DNA of 64,000 nucleotides from Excoecaria cochinchinensis (taxonomy: Eukaryota > Streptophyta > Magnoliopsida > Malpighiales > Euphorbiaceae): positions 186,001 through 250,000 of the forward strand of contig CANTUQ010000038.1 of the NCBI GenBank assembly GCA_947683425.1, given 5' to 3'. The notes under the pieces were generated by a model. It did no database searches, was not told where the DNA came from, and saw only the letters and a program-made list of their open reading frames with translations. Both the position numbers and the translations under genes were made by a program. Below are positions 32,788 to 46,103 of the stretch, in pieces; position 1 is the first letter of the stretch, and each line of letters opens with the position of its first letter.

Positions 32788-34339
32788 ATGGGAAGCAGGG
32801 GACATGTATTAGTAATTCCATATCCAGCACAAGGTCATGTTAACCCCTTAATGAACTTATCTTGTAGATTAGCCAATCTTGGATTTAATGTCACGTTTGT
32901 AAACACTGAGTTTAATCACAAGAGAGTGATTAGTGGCAGTAATCATCCCATAGATTCAAGTGTTAATTTGGTTTCAATCCCAGATGGGATGGCCTTTGAG
33001 GATGATAGAAATGATCTTGCTAAACTATGTGAAGCAATCTTGACCACCATGCCTAAAAAGCTTGAGAAGCTCATTCAAGAAATCAACAAGAAGACCTTAA
33101 TGGAAGGTGACGGCACGCAGATGATGATCAGCTGTATTGTTGCTGATGGATATATGGGATGGGCAAGAGAAGTTGCACAGAAACTTGGGATTAAAGTAGC
33201 AGTGGCTTGGCCTTCTTCTGCTGCCATGTTTACCTCCGGAGCTAACATACCTAAACTTATTCATGATGGAGTTGTAGATTCCGAGGGTAAGCACTATTTT
33301 TTCAATAAGCTAAATAAGGTATATTCCGGTATCGAGTGATATTGCCCTTAGATCAGCGATATTGGCCTTTAAATAAGTATCGTAACATTCTTGCTGCAAG
33401 TAGAACTACTATTCTTAGCTTATTTTTTATTTTATTTTATTTTATTTTATTTTTACAGGATTCTCAATCAAGAAAGGGATAATTAAATTTTCTCCAGCAA
33501 TCCCTCCATTTGACACAGAAAACTTCCCGTGGAACTTAATGGGAGATTCAAACTCACAAAAGGCCATTTTCAAGTACTTGAAAAGAACAATTGAGGATTC
33601 ACAATTAACAGAATGGCAAATGTGCAACTCAATTTATGAGCTTGAATGTGGAGCATTTTCACTAACTCCAAATCTCCATCCAATTGGCCCATTAATGACA
33701 CCCACTTCAGAAACCGAAAATTCAGGAGCCCAGTTCTGGCAACAAGACACAACCTGCCTCAAATGGCTTGATCAACAACCACCTCTATCAGTGATTTATG
33801 TAGCATTCGGCAGCTTGACAATTTTTGACCAAACCCAATTTCAAGAACTAGCTCTAGGGCTGCAACTCACAAATAAGCCATTTCTGTGGGTGGATCGTCA
33901 TGAAACTTCCAAGAAAAAATACCCAGATGGATTTGAAGCAATAAATGGAAGAATTGTGAGTTGGGTACCTCAACATAGGGTTTTAAGCCATCCTGCAATT
34001 GGTTGCTTTATTAGCCATTGTGGTTGGAACTCTACCATGGAAGGAGTGAGCAATGGAGTGCCTTTGTTGTGTTGGCCTTATTTTGGGGACCAATATCTTA
34101 ATAAGGGTTATATTTGTGATATATGGAAGGTGGGATTGGGGTTGGACAAGGACAAGAATGGGATCATAAGGAAAGAGGAAATCAAGGGGAAAGTAGAGCA
34201 ATTGATTGGAGATGGAAGTATAAAGAAAAGGTGTTTCGAGTTGAAGAAAATTGTTAGAAAAAATGTTGAAGAAGGTGGCCTCTCCTTAACAAATTTTAAC
34301 AAATTCATCAAATGGTTAGATGGACAGTATAATTTATAA
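32788..34339 (+). CDS. UDP-glycosyltransferase, UGT83A1-like
   Basis: Two exons, 32788-33286 and 33459-34339, with a 172-bp intron at the same position as in the UGT at 10696-12114; 459 residues. Family-1 glucosyltransferase. Visible features: HVLVIPYPAQGHVNPLMNLS with catalytic His17, Asp120 in SCIVADGYMGWA, and a PSPG box from WVPQHRVLSHPAIGCF through ISHCGWNSTMEG to CWPYFGDQ with terminal Gln. An upstream in-frame non-ATG extension exists, but the ATG at 32788 (MGSRGHVLVIPYP) gives the normal family start. The intron contains a (TTTTA)n tract (about 33421-33455). Frame intact and length normal. It is a paralogue of the other UGT, in head-to-head orientation across about 20.7 kb of transposon-rich DNA. 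One variation: LWVDRHETS, where many members have LWVVRPD. Confidence 0.92.
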
Positions 34340-35640
34340 ACTTTATTGATAGTATAATTGGATTTTTGTGTTGAAACTAATAATAAATGAATGTTATAGT
34401 ACGTATGTATATGGTGTTGTGAGTAAAATTAATGTCCATGTCATGACTTATTGTTAGCCACAAAATAAGTCTTTGCATGAAAGACTGTTAAGTCAAAATT
34501 TGTCGCTTAAAGCAATAAGCATTGTGCTTTCTCTTTACTCTTTCCTATCTTTTCAAATCAAAACTCATATTTTATTTTATGTGGATGGCTATGAATATTA
34601 ATAAAGCAACCAAAATTTTGCAGGAACATCTCATCATCTTTGTATTGTTTTGCATATTATGTTCCCCCATTTAAAGGATTTACATTCGTCTAATGCCCAT
34701 TTCCGATCATCAATTATTTTGAGTAAATTTTTATGATTTTAGGAATATAGAGTGTTTTTTTTTTATTATCAAATTATAAGTCATTATTCATTAAAAAATA
34801 GATCCATAAGAAAATATTTGGTTCAAATACAGGACAGTAAATATAGATTATCCACTTTAATACATCTCAAAAATAATCTTGTAGAAAAAAACTTCTATTG
34901 GGCCGAAAGTCATGTTGGATTTTAAGCCCAAAACAAAGTTGTAAATTCAAATCCAATGATTATTTGCTTTTGTTGAAATAAATATATATTATATTTGTGA
35001 AAAATAAAAATCCATCCGTATATAAGATAATATCTCTCTATACTTGATTGTATAGTATAGACTCATAACCGAATGCGGCGGCGGGAAAATAATTTACAAA
35101 AAATAAAAAATTTTACCATTAAATCACCAAAGAAGGGAAAGAAAAGCCTAATCAGGCACTGAAAAAATAAAAAATAAAAAAAAAATTATTAAATACTTAA
35201 ATATTTTTTTAAAAAAGTCTCAAAAAGTGACGTAAAAAAAGGTAAGCCCACCCACGCTTGATTAAAGCGCGTGGAATCCGCATATCCCTTTTCCCACTTT
35301 TTCTAAACCTTCTTCGCTGATACCCCCCAGCTAAAGTGTTTCTCTACCTTCAGATCTCGACTATTCAACTCCTAAATATCTTTATCCAACGGTCTAAAAC
35401 TAACGAATACATACACTCTAGAGAGAGGGTAAAGTTATTACTCCACAAAGCCTAACTCCGAACCTAGAGCTTCGGTTCCGAATCTAAACCAAGAAACAAC
35501 CAATTAATTTAATTTTATTTTGTTTCCCCACATTTTAAAAGCGTATAATAGGTTGCTGAAATTATAATTCTTGGACAGTCAGTGTGTCCGTCGATCGCTC
35601 CGCTTCGGCTATCTTGTCCAAATTTCCAAATTTTCTCTCT
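34340..35640. other. Intergenic region
   Basis: 3' flank of the UGT followed by AT-rich DNA and, from about 35230, a more GC-balanced stretch that is probably the promoter of the next gene. A CT-rich initiator-like tract (TTTTCTCTCTCTACACAGTG) lies near 35631. No coding sequence supported. Confidence 0.5.
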
Positions 35641-36879
35641 CTACACAGTGCTTCCATTTCTAGAGAGACAAACAAGAAGTTCAGTGAGAGCTTTAGAGCA
35701 GTGTTTTATTATTATTATTATTATTATTATTTTTTATTTTTAAAAGGGAACTGAAAATTTGTGAGCTTGAAATCCAAAAAGAAAATTAAACAAACATTCA
35801 GCAAATTTTCGGTTTTTTGGCTTCTTTTAATTGATCATCCCATTTGGAAAACGGCATGCCGTTTATTTCATTCTTGGCATCTCTCTTTGTGTCCAAAGAA
35901 CCCTAAACTCTCGCTCTCTCAGATCACACACACTGTCAAGTTTGGTAAAAACTTATGGTGCTTCTGCCTGGGGTGTCTCTGGGTCTTTGGTAATCATACT
36001 TCTTTTAGCTAAAAGTGAAAAATTTTAGTGTTAATTGTGTTACTTTTGTTCTTAATTGTGCCGAAATTAGCTTGCTAATGTTCTGTTTTACATGCTTATT
36101 TTTGAAGAGAAGTGAAGGGGGTTGGTTGTTATGTTTAGGGTTTTTCTAGAGTGAGTGAGTTTAGTTTTAATTTTCTTTGTTTTTTTTTTTTCATTGTGAT
36201 GCTTCGAATTTTGTTTATCTTGGAGTGCATAGTTTGGATTAGTGTATGAATTTCTGAATTCATCCTTTCACTTATTATTTATTACTTTTCTGCGGAGATT
36301 AACTAATTTGTCTTTTAGGGAAGTATTTGGTTTTTGTTTCGGTTTTATTTGAATATTTGGGCGATTAATTGCTTTGAATTCTAAGCTTAAATATATTTAG
36401 AGGTCACTTTGCTTTCATATGGAAAATAAGATTAAAAGTTGAAACGGAGTTATGTCTTTGGTTCACTTAGTTGAGAGGAAATTTTGAGTGGCTTTAAGGT
36501 TCAAGGTCATTTTATTTTATGTTTCTTTAAGCAACCAAATGAGCCGTGCAATTTTATGTTTGGTTTGTCTGTGTTTATGTATGCTGCAGATGCTGACTAC
36601 TTTGTTTTAAGTAAGTTTAGTTAATGTTGTCTGTGGTTATTGACCATTTACTTTTGTTGCCTTCAAGCTCTGCTCCGGTGTTTTTGTTTTGCATCTTTTT
36701 TTAATGTCTATTTTTCTAGTATCCTTATAACATTTTTAGTTTCACTTACTTTAATGAACTTTTGCAGGATTGTTATTTGAGGTTTTGGCGTGGCCTGACT
36801 AATTTTAGGTCTTATGTATGGGTAGACGTAGTTTTTACTCAAACAATTAGCTGGAAATATTTTGGTGTTTTGATATTTA
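35641..36879 (+). promoter_or_regulatory. 5' leader and leader intron of the low-complexity protein gene
   Basis: Leader begins near the CT-rich tract at 35631 and contains an (ATT)n run (35707-35731). A donor-like GGTCTTTGGTAATC (near 35989) and acceptor TTTTGCAGGATTG (near 36767) would define a leader intron of about 0.78 kb. T-rich intron composition supports this. Non-coding. Confidence 0.5.
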
Positions 36880-39800
36880 ATGCCTGGTAAAGAAGTTGAA
36901 GACGGGATCCACAATCTATATGAACTAGAAAACTCTTCCCAGAACCAGCATCTATTGCAAGCTGTTGGTGGTAATTGGCCAGTATCTGATTACAATCAGT
37001 GGACTGGAAAGCCGACACAGATTGGTGGACCACCAAGCTTGAATCGGAAGAACTACAACTTGCAGCCATTAGGTATCAATTATATGCATTGTCTATGTGT
37101 CTTTAGCAGATTCCATATGGCTTCTTGTAGTCATTTAAAAGCTTTTAGAAGCTTCCTGATGCAACACAAGCCACTTTCCCTTCCCTGATAATAAGTGGAA
37201 AAGGAAAAGGGGGTTTTGGTTCAAGAAACTATATTTGTCATTGGTGCATTTATCTAATTGTTATGGTTTTTGCAGATTCTGTGAAAGAACATCATGTTGG
37301 GTCTCTGCACATGCCACATAACCACAACTATACACAATTGACTCCAAGATCAGAGTATTCGAGAAGTCTAAGCATAAAAAATCTACTGAATGCAAATGAA
37401 AGTTTGCTTGGATGCCAGAACCAGCTGGGGATTTTTTGTGAGAGCACCTGTAATGACCAGCGAATTTTGAGTTCCAGAGGCTTTTCTATCTTCAAATCGC
37501 AGCCTGAAAATGAGTGTGCAGACAGTCCCACCTTGACAACAAATTCTGAAAGGTCAGAGATCACTGAAGCTTCGGGTGACTGTAACTTTCTTAGAGGGCA
37601 ACAACAATTTGTGAGAGACCAAGAGCTGAATGCTCCACAGCCTCATCCAATGCAGCAGCCTGGGTATAATGACATGCAGTTGTGGCAGCAGCACATGATG
37701 TTCAAACAACTGCAAGAATTTCAGAGACAGCAGCAGCTAGGTGATTTGAGGCAACAGAATCCCTTAAACCAGTTTTCTGCTATTTCCAGACAGGCAGCTG
37801 GGGGTCAATTTTCACCCTTCATTAATGGAACACCTGTTAATGATTCCTCGCAAACACTGAGGAACTGGATGCAGCGAAGTGCATCCCCTGTTGCACAAGG
37901 TGCATCTAATAAAGTTGTATTCTCCCAAGAGCAAGGTCATGCTTTGCTTTCCATGGGTCTTACTCCTCAGCAACTTGATGTTTCTTTATATGGGACTCCT
38001 ATTACTAATACAAGAGGCAACGTGAGTCAATATCCCCATATCCAAGGGCTATCCCATGATTCTGTCAATTTGTTGGCCAAGGCTGGTGGTCAAACGCAAA
38101 AATTAATTATGCAATCTTCTGGGTTTGGCAATGTTGGCTTAGGAGATCAGCATTCAGTTCCGGATCTTGTAGGCTTACCCCAAGGAGCTTTGACATCCAA
38201 GCAGGAAGTTCAGATGAAAAGTAATTTTGGACTTCTTCCAGTTCAGGGTCCATATAGTGGAATTTTCCTGGGAAATCTTCAGGAGGGCAACACGCCAAAT
38301 GTCAATACATCTTTGAAGGAGTTTAATGGGAGACAAGAACAAGGTGGTTCGCCTGCAATTCAGCAAGCTAAGCAATTTGGTTCTTCTCAGGGTATGGTTC
38401 CTCTGGATCCAATGGAAGCAAAGATTTTGTACAATATGGATAGTAATATTTGGGATGCTTTTGGAAGTCGACCTGACACTGGTGCTGGAGGCTTTGGCAA
38501 TACAATGGAAAATCCAGACTCATCTTATCCTTCTATTCAGAGTGGGAGCTGGAGTGCACTTATGCAGTCTGCTGTGGCAGAGGCTTCCAGCAGTGATACT
38601 GGGCTACAGGAGGAGTGGAGTGGCTTGACTTTTCAAAACACAGAGCACTCAACTGATAATCAAATCTCAAACTTTGTGGACAGCGAGAGACAGCAGACAG
38701 GCTGGGTTGATAACAACTTGCAGACAGCTTCTTCCTTAAGTTCAAAACATTTTTCTAAAATTACTGATTCAAGCGTAAGCCCTACCTTCCCTGGCTTCCA
38801 TCAACCAGGAGTGCAATTATCAGTTGAACAGAGAGAGGATATTTGCAAGGATCGCTCCCATGAATCTGCTGTGAATTACAACCCTCAGAGGCCAGCAGTT
38901 CAGGATGGTGAAAAGGATCAAACATTTAATCATTCAAATAATGCATGGTCCAGACAGATGTTTGAGCACTCACAAGGTGCTGCACAGCATAAAAAAGGAG
39001 CCTCCACTGATATTTCAACTGATAAAGGTAGTGAGAGCATGGTGAGAAGCCAACGTCAGATGAGTAATGGCCCTCATATTGCAGTTAACTCTTATGAGGG
39101 AGAAAATGAAACACATGAAAAGCAGCAGAATTATGAGGAAAGGGAGAAATCTAGTGACTGCTTGAAAGGCTCAAGTAGTCATGAGCAAGGACATTTTGGG
39201 CACTCAAAACCTTTTGGTAACAGTTCTAGCAGTGCAATACATATAGATAAGGTAAATAATGAATTCCCACTATTTGTCGACGATCCTTCTTTTGATTGTA
39301 TCTTGTCAGTAATTAGTTAGTAATACAATCTGTCCTTTTCACAGGCATCCATTCCCGATCCACATGGTAGTCAGAGAACATCAGAGGAGGTACCTTCTAA
39401 AGGGGATCATGGCTCAAATGCCTTGGCTACCTTCCATGGATCACTTCTCCCTGATGGTTCAAATGTCACCAGTCAGACAAGGTTGGGTTTGCTCACACAA
39501 TATAAGGATTTATTAATCTTGTTATGAGCACTAATTATCATTTTAATTCTTTGTGTCATTCTTTATCATTTCAATCCACTTATTGTTTGCATAATTGTGA
39601 AGGATGTCATTCTTTTCCATTTCTTCTAATTATGTAGCAAATCTTGTCTAGCAGTTATTATTTGAGCCTGAACTGCTATAGTTCTTAAAGTACTGCTTGT
39701 GATTGAAGATCTAACAGAATTTTAAATGACATAAACATGGCAGTGAACATATGCTTGAGTTGTTGAACAAGGTTGACCAATCATCAGAATATAGCACACT

Positions 39801-42770
39801 TAAACAGTTTGGATCCGTCGACTGTAGTTCATTGGCTGATATGCATGGAGCAGATTCACGTGATACGTCTATTGCTCAAATGTACTCTCAGTCTTCAGCT
39901 TCCCAAGGTTTTGGTTTGAGGTTGGCCCCTCCATCTCAATGGTTGGGCAATTCAAACAGTGTTCTCTTGCCTGTGGCATTTCAACAAGCTGTAAATAATC
40001 TCAACTCTAGGCAAGTTAATGCTGAGTTAGGAGAGAAAAGTCAGGCTCAGTTCATGCCTTCATCTTCATTTCATCCTTCCCCCCCTTCACATGAGCTTGC
40101 TCAAAGACCACAATGGGAAAATAAATCTGGTATGCCGAGTCATACAAGCTTTTCTCCATTTGTCAATATGCAAGGAAACTCTGTCAGTCCATTCTCACCA
40201 AATCGTCCACAAACAAGTAGGCAGTTTCAAGTGCATCCCTCATCTGGTGTATCTGTAACATCTCAATCTTCTCAAGCATCCTTACCTGGTATTCCTAGCA
40301 GATTTCCACCTTTTAACCAAGTGCCTAATCAAGATACTTCTCATTCAATGCACAGCAATGCTAACAATCAACAATTTCCAGTTTTGGATACTTTGCCTGT
40401 ATCTCAGCCTTCCAACATGTCAAGCACGTCTCAGCAGGGTCAGAATTTTGCAAGGCCGTATAATGTGTGGAGAAACGTACCAACTCAGCGGGAACCTCAA
40501 AAGTTCAACAATTTGCCTTCCACCATTGAACCAACAAATAATCGAATGAGCAGCATTTCATGGGCTTCACAAGCATCAAATGATCAAAATCACATAAAAG
40601 GTGGATTTAAATCATCAGATCCTGGTGCATCTTTCAATTCACAAGGCTGTGACCGCAGGGAAGAGCTTCCTGGAAAAGAGATTTTTCAACAGTGTATATC
40701 ATCTGATATACATAATTCTTCATCAGGTGGTGCATCTAAGGGGCAAGAACCTTTTTTAGATGCAAATGCTCTTACATCCAGCTCGCTGGGGTCTCATGCT
40801 CAGCAGCAAGATGTTGATAAAATAAGGCACAGTGACAGCCTTTCTCAATCTGCTTCTCGAAGAAATCTCGATTCATTCAGCCATTTACGTAATGACAACC
40901 ATAATTATGCCCTTCTGCACCAAGTGCATGCAATGAATAGCGCAGACAATGCTTTGGAGGTTCAAAGTGCTGCTCATTTGGAGGGACAGCAGTTACAGGA
41001 GAACGTTTCTAGGTTTGGACATCCACTGGATGGCAGACCAAGTTCAATATCACAACCCAGTTTTCCATCTGGGGATGCTCAAATACTTGGCTTCTCAGCA
41101 GAAGCGAGAGATGGTCCAGCTTTAAATTCTCCTCTGCTTGCTGCTTCTCAATCTAGACATGAGGAGATGGTCGCTGCAGGTTCTAATGATTCTCACACCC
41201 AATCTACTAGCAGCAGTGTGTTATCTAATCATACAGAGCAAGGCCATGTGAATCTGCATATGTCTCACTCCTGGTTTAAGCAATATGGGACACTTAGAAA
41301 TGGGCAGATGTTACCAGTGTTTGATTCTAGGCTTGCTAAAGCTGCTACATCGCAATTCTCTCTTGGGATGCCTTCTCAGAATTTGCACATTCAGCCTCCT
41401 TTGGAACGGTTAGACGCTACTGGTGCTGGCCAAGGTAGCAGGGTGTGGCCAAATGCTGCCCTGGTAGGAGGTCAGCAGTTGTTGTCCCCTTATATGTTAC
41501 CTTCAGAAGCCACCAATCAAATGTCTGTTATGAGACCAAAGAAGCGGAAGATCATGGAAATTGAGCTTATACCATGGCATAAAGAAGTGATGCACAATTC
41601 CAGAAGGCTTCAAAGTATAAGGTGATTGCACAATATCCACTGTTATCTCTCTGTCAATAAATATGTGTAAGTTTGAGTTGCCAGGAAGGTCTGGAGAGGA
41701 TTTTTGGATGCTATTTTCTCTTTCCTTCTGCTTTTCCTTTCATTCATAAATTATCTAAGTCATAATATCAATGATATTACCTTTTACTTCTTTGCTCTCT
41801 TGATGACTTAATATGTTTCTGCAGTGTGGCAGAACAAGACTGGGCACAGGCCACAAATCGGTTGATTGAGAAGGTGTGCTTCTAGTTGAAGGATTGTGTA
41901 ACCAAAGTTTTTCCATATCATCTGTTTTCAATTGCTTTACTTTTAACTGGCAGGTGGAAGATGAGGTTGAAATGACTGAAGATCTACAACCGATACATCG
42001 ATCCAAGAGGAGGCTCATACTAACTACACAGCTTGTTCAGCAATTGTTTCGTCCTCCATCAGCTTCCATTTTATCTGCAGACTCTGCGTCAAACTCAGAC
42101 ATTGTATCATATTTTGTTTCTAGACTATCATTGGGGGATGCATGTAGTCTTGCTTACTGCATGCTAAAGGATAACATGTAAGTTTCTATTTTTCTTATTT
42201 TTTCTTTCAGTAATTATCAGAAAGTTTACTTGCTAGAAAAATGAAAAAGAAGCATTTTATATTACTCGTGGATAGTACTATGGTTTTGGCAGAAGTTATT
42301 TTGGGAATCAAAACTTCTTATTTATCAATTCATCTTGTCCAGCGATTCTGAGCAGCCCAAAATTTCTCAGCAACTTTTGGAAGTTGTGGAAAATTTCATA
42401 GATATAACAAAGAAGCTGGAGAATGACTTGCAAAGGTAGAGTAGTTTTCACCAGTAATAAGACTATTTTTTTTTTGGCAGTCCATAATATAAACTCTTCA
42501 TTCTAACAACAATCACTGATCTCAATATACTCCATTTGATATTGCAGATTAGACAAGACAGCATCAGTTGCAGGCATCAGAGCAGAGTTGCAGGAGTTGG
42601 AAAGGGTTGCTGTCATCAATCGTTTTGCCAGGTTTCATGTTCGGGGACAAATGGATGCCTCTGGAACCTCATCATCCTTTGATGTGCCAAAACCGGTTCC
42701 CCAGAGATACATCACAGCAATTCCCATGCCTCGGAATCTACCTGAGGGGGTACAATGTCTTTCACTTTGA
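36880..42770 (+). CDS. Large Gln/Ser/Asn-rich nuclear-type protein, dentin sialophosphoprotein-like plant family (At5g07940/At5g07980-like)
   Basis: Eight coding exons, 36880-37072, 37276-39251, 39345-39481, 39744-41621, 41825-41873, 41954-42177, 42343-42435 and 42548-42770, join without frame loss into 1590 residues. The N-terminus MPGKEVEDGIHNLYELENSS resembles that of the Arabidopsis proteins described as dentin sialophosphoprotein-like. Most of the protein is low complexity, with Gln-rich (LQEFQRQQQLGDLRQQN), Ser-rich and Asn-rich parts. Conserved blocks are GNWPVSDYNQW near the start, NIWDAFGSR in the middle and, near the C-terminus, PKKRKIMEIELIPWHKEV followed by DWAQATNRLIEKVEDEVE and LILTTQLVQQLFRPP. 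KKRK is a likely nuclear signal. No enzyme motif. The function is not established from sequence; the composition suggests a scaffold or transcription-related role, which is inference. Confidence 0.88.
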
Positions 42771-45619
42771 ATATCAACTATTTATTGCGAACGGAATCCT
42801 CTTTTTGTCTGATTCTGCATACCACACTGTTACCTATGCCCCTACTGTTATGACTCTTTATTAACTTGAAAGATTGACATGCAAGGAAGAAGTATAGTGC
42901 AAAATGGAATGGTGGACTGGTGAATTCCCAAGTGACTAGAGCTGCATTTTAGTTTTTAATCGAAGGCCAATTGTTGTCATTTTTGAGAAAGTATATATTG
43001 TTTCTTGTATATCTTAATGAAATTCCAAGGAGAATAGGGAGTACTCAGATCAACTTTTCATAGAGCAAGAGGATCAGTAGTGTGGATGTTCTCTAGTGCT
43101 TGTTACATAAAAATTAGTTAAATCTAGCTAATATAATCTGTTTCTGCAATTACTTGTCTAGCAGATCCCTCTCCCCTCTTTCTTTCCCTAACCTCCTATG
43201 CAGGTATGAGCTGGAGAAAGGATTGGTGACATCTTGAAGACGAAGGTAAATTAATAGGGCAGGCAAAAAATTGATGAACTTTTACATTGTTTTACTTTAA
43301 ATTACATAGTGAGGGATTTCTTAGAGTAGCTTCCACTGATGGGTTGCACTTTGTTTAATTGGATATTGATGGTAGTGGGGCAAAAGAAGGTTCTGTGTAG
43401 GCACATGTGTGTGTTGTTGTTATCTTGACTTTGCAGTCTTTTTGGGGAGCACCAAAAGAGATCTCACTGAAAAGGATGCAGAAACTTGCTTCACTAACTT
43501 TTTTATAAGGGATTTTGTTTTGTTTGAAAAGTACAAGGTATCAGACATTGATTCTGTTGACCCTCGATGTTCCCAAAGGGTAAGTGATAAAAGACAAGAA
43601 ATGGCTTTATATGACCTAAAGGAGAGCATAGTTATTTTGAGGCTTGGAAGGTTTCTTTCTCTCTCTTTTTTAATAAAAATTGACTGGAAGTATCAGTGAC
43701 ACGTCAGTTTTCTTAGGCGATTCTTGTCTTTATAACTAATGAATCCACCCTGTCAGCATCAGTATCAGTATCTGATTCATGTTCGGGAAAGTGATGTGAG
43801 ATACTGTGAAAGCTGAAATCTTTTCTAGCTAGAAGGTGATTCAGTAAAGAACAAGAAACAAGCACTGGTCAATTAATTATTTTTTTGTAATTTTTAATAT
43901 AATAACTAACTTGTGGGGCTACTTTGTTATACGAGGAGAGGATCTCTAATTGGTGGGCAACCAACAAGACCTACCTGACAATGTATGGTGGGGATGTGTT
44001 TTCTTTTGTTTTCAAACATCCAAACATGAGAATGTTCCATTCTTTCCTTTTTTTTTGGGAAAAACATTTATATATTTATTTAGTGCAAATGATATGATGA
44101 TGTCATCATCTTCACATGGAGATTGAGCCTTTTTGCCTCTCATAGAATATGGGCCCTAGAAATCAACTTCATCCTGGTCATGAAAAGGCAAGCTGTTGAT
44201 AGCTTGTTTTTAATTATTTTTCTTTTTTTTTTTTTTCTCTTTCCTTGAATTTCGGATATATTCCTTCATCTTCCTTTAGGTTTTGTAAGAATAAAGAAAA
44301 TCATTTATTATGATAGCATTTCACTTGCGTGGTCCTGTACAAAGAAATTTTATTTATGCAAAGGAATTGGACAAGCCTCCAACATGCCATCCCAATCATA
44401 ATAAATAACTACTTGGAATCGATTAACTATATCAGACCTCGCTCGTATTACTCCTACAGCGAAAACTCACAAACTCCAAAACAAAGAACTAAAGAAACAA
44501 TCAAGAAAAAGAGTGGAAGATGCTATAGATTTTTGCAGGGATTGCAAGAGATATACTGCAGTGGTTCTTGATCACAATCGGCGATACAATCTGCACTAGG
44601 CGTGGTTTAGTTCTTCAGGATCACTTCATTGAGGAGAGCTCTAAATTATGGAGAGCTTTTGCAGACCAAGACAATGATAAAGATCTGAACCGTGATGTGG
44701 CAACCTATCTTGGACTTTGGCAACCTATCAATCACCGTCTCCACCACCAAAGGCAATGGTGCTAAGTTGATATTTGAATGCTAGCTGATGTGGACGGTCA
44801 GTGTCATTTCTGAAAGGTTTAAAATTTAGTTAGCGTGATATGTTAATTTGGAATGAGATTTGAAGTGTTTTCGCCAAAATTGACTTTGCATACAAAAATT
44901 AGATATTTTTCTTATTACTAATAATTAAAACATAAATAATATAAATACAATTAATCCTCCAATTTAATAAAGAATATAACTGAATGGCATTCAATGCTCA
45001 TTATTGTTTGCCATTTTACTATAAAGACAACAATTATTACCATATTATACTGGCAATGATCTTGTGGATACTTCATTTAGCAATAATAATGCAAGCAATA
45101 ATAGCAGTGGCAGTGAAGTAATGGCACTGGCAATGGATGGTCTCAGCGGAGGTGGTGGAAATGAGGGTTATAAAGGGTAAAGGTACCGATGGTGGGAACC
45201 AAAATAAATTAAAGCTCATGACAATTGCAGACTGTAATGAGCAGGGCATTGAATTACATATATAGAAATTACTACTGCAATCATATTTATAGAGACACAC
45301 ACAACAGTGGTTCAAGTTTAATCAAAAGTAGTGCTGATTAATTAGAATAATGTGTTTCAAAATTCTAGTAGGTGTGACACATGATAAAGCCTCGATCAGA
45401 CTTATAGCAAAACAAATTGAGAGTATTAAATTGTTCTCATTAATTATCATTACGTTTTAAGGTACATCTATAACATATATAAATATTTAAATCATTATTT
45501 TCTTTGAGAGCTATTTGCGTTATTTTTTAAAATAAATAAACTATATTTATTATCTAAATATTAAATTTTAAACCGATTTTCAAATAATAGACTTTACGTT
45601 ATTAAATGCAAATAAGATA
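42771..45619. other. 3' flank and intergenic region
   Basis: The first part is presumably 3' untranslated sequence, with a possible further intron end at ATGCAGGTATGAG (near 43200). Short open frames at 43409-43699 and 44329-44765 have no recognisable family pattern and no splice context, so I do not call them genes. The rest is AT-rich. Confidence 0.5.
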
Positions 45620-45889
45620 TATTCCCTCAATTTTATTTTATGTATCACTTTTGAGTAAAATTTAAATTTTATTTATCTGACACTTATTTTTAATGACACT
45701 TTTAGATTTTCAATGAAATTTAATATTTTTTTTTCAATTTAATTTTCTTTTTCAATATAAATTAATCAATTAGATTTGAAATTTATTTTTTTTTTCAATT
45801 TATTTTTTTTTAATGAAAATTGATCAATTAGATTTAGATTCAAATTTCGTTGTAACAAAAATAACTTTTTATTTTGGAATCAATCAGTA
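45620..45889. mobile_element. Degenerate Stowaway-like MITE
   Basis: Starts TATTCCCTCAATTTTATTTT then ATGTATCACTTTTGAGTAAA and AATTTAAATTTTATTTATCTGA, close to the end sequence of the MITE at 12441-12709 (read on its minus strand). The right border near 45889 is inferred from a weak inverted match. The interior has a direct repeat of ATTGATCAATTAGATTT. Confidence 0.5.
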
Positions 45890-46103
45890 AATAAAATAGT
45901 TAAATTCAAATACTCACAATTGAGCATGGCAGACATACAAAACTTAACAAACTTAATCCAACTGAATAAAATTGAGCCTCTTATTGCTAAGAATGCTTTT
46001 ATTTTATTCAAAGCAAAGTTACAAAATAAATTGATCATTACTCTTGGGCAATGATACAAGTTCATAACAAGGTAAAATCTAAAATGACCTGGTTTCAATT
46101 GGA

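Noticed and set aside
43409..44765. Open frames at 43409-43699 and 44329-44765 as possible small genes
   Set aside because: No recognisable domains, no splice structure linking them, and located in 3' flank sequence; kept only as unassigned.
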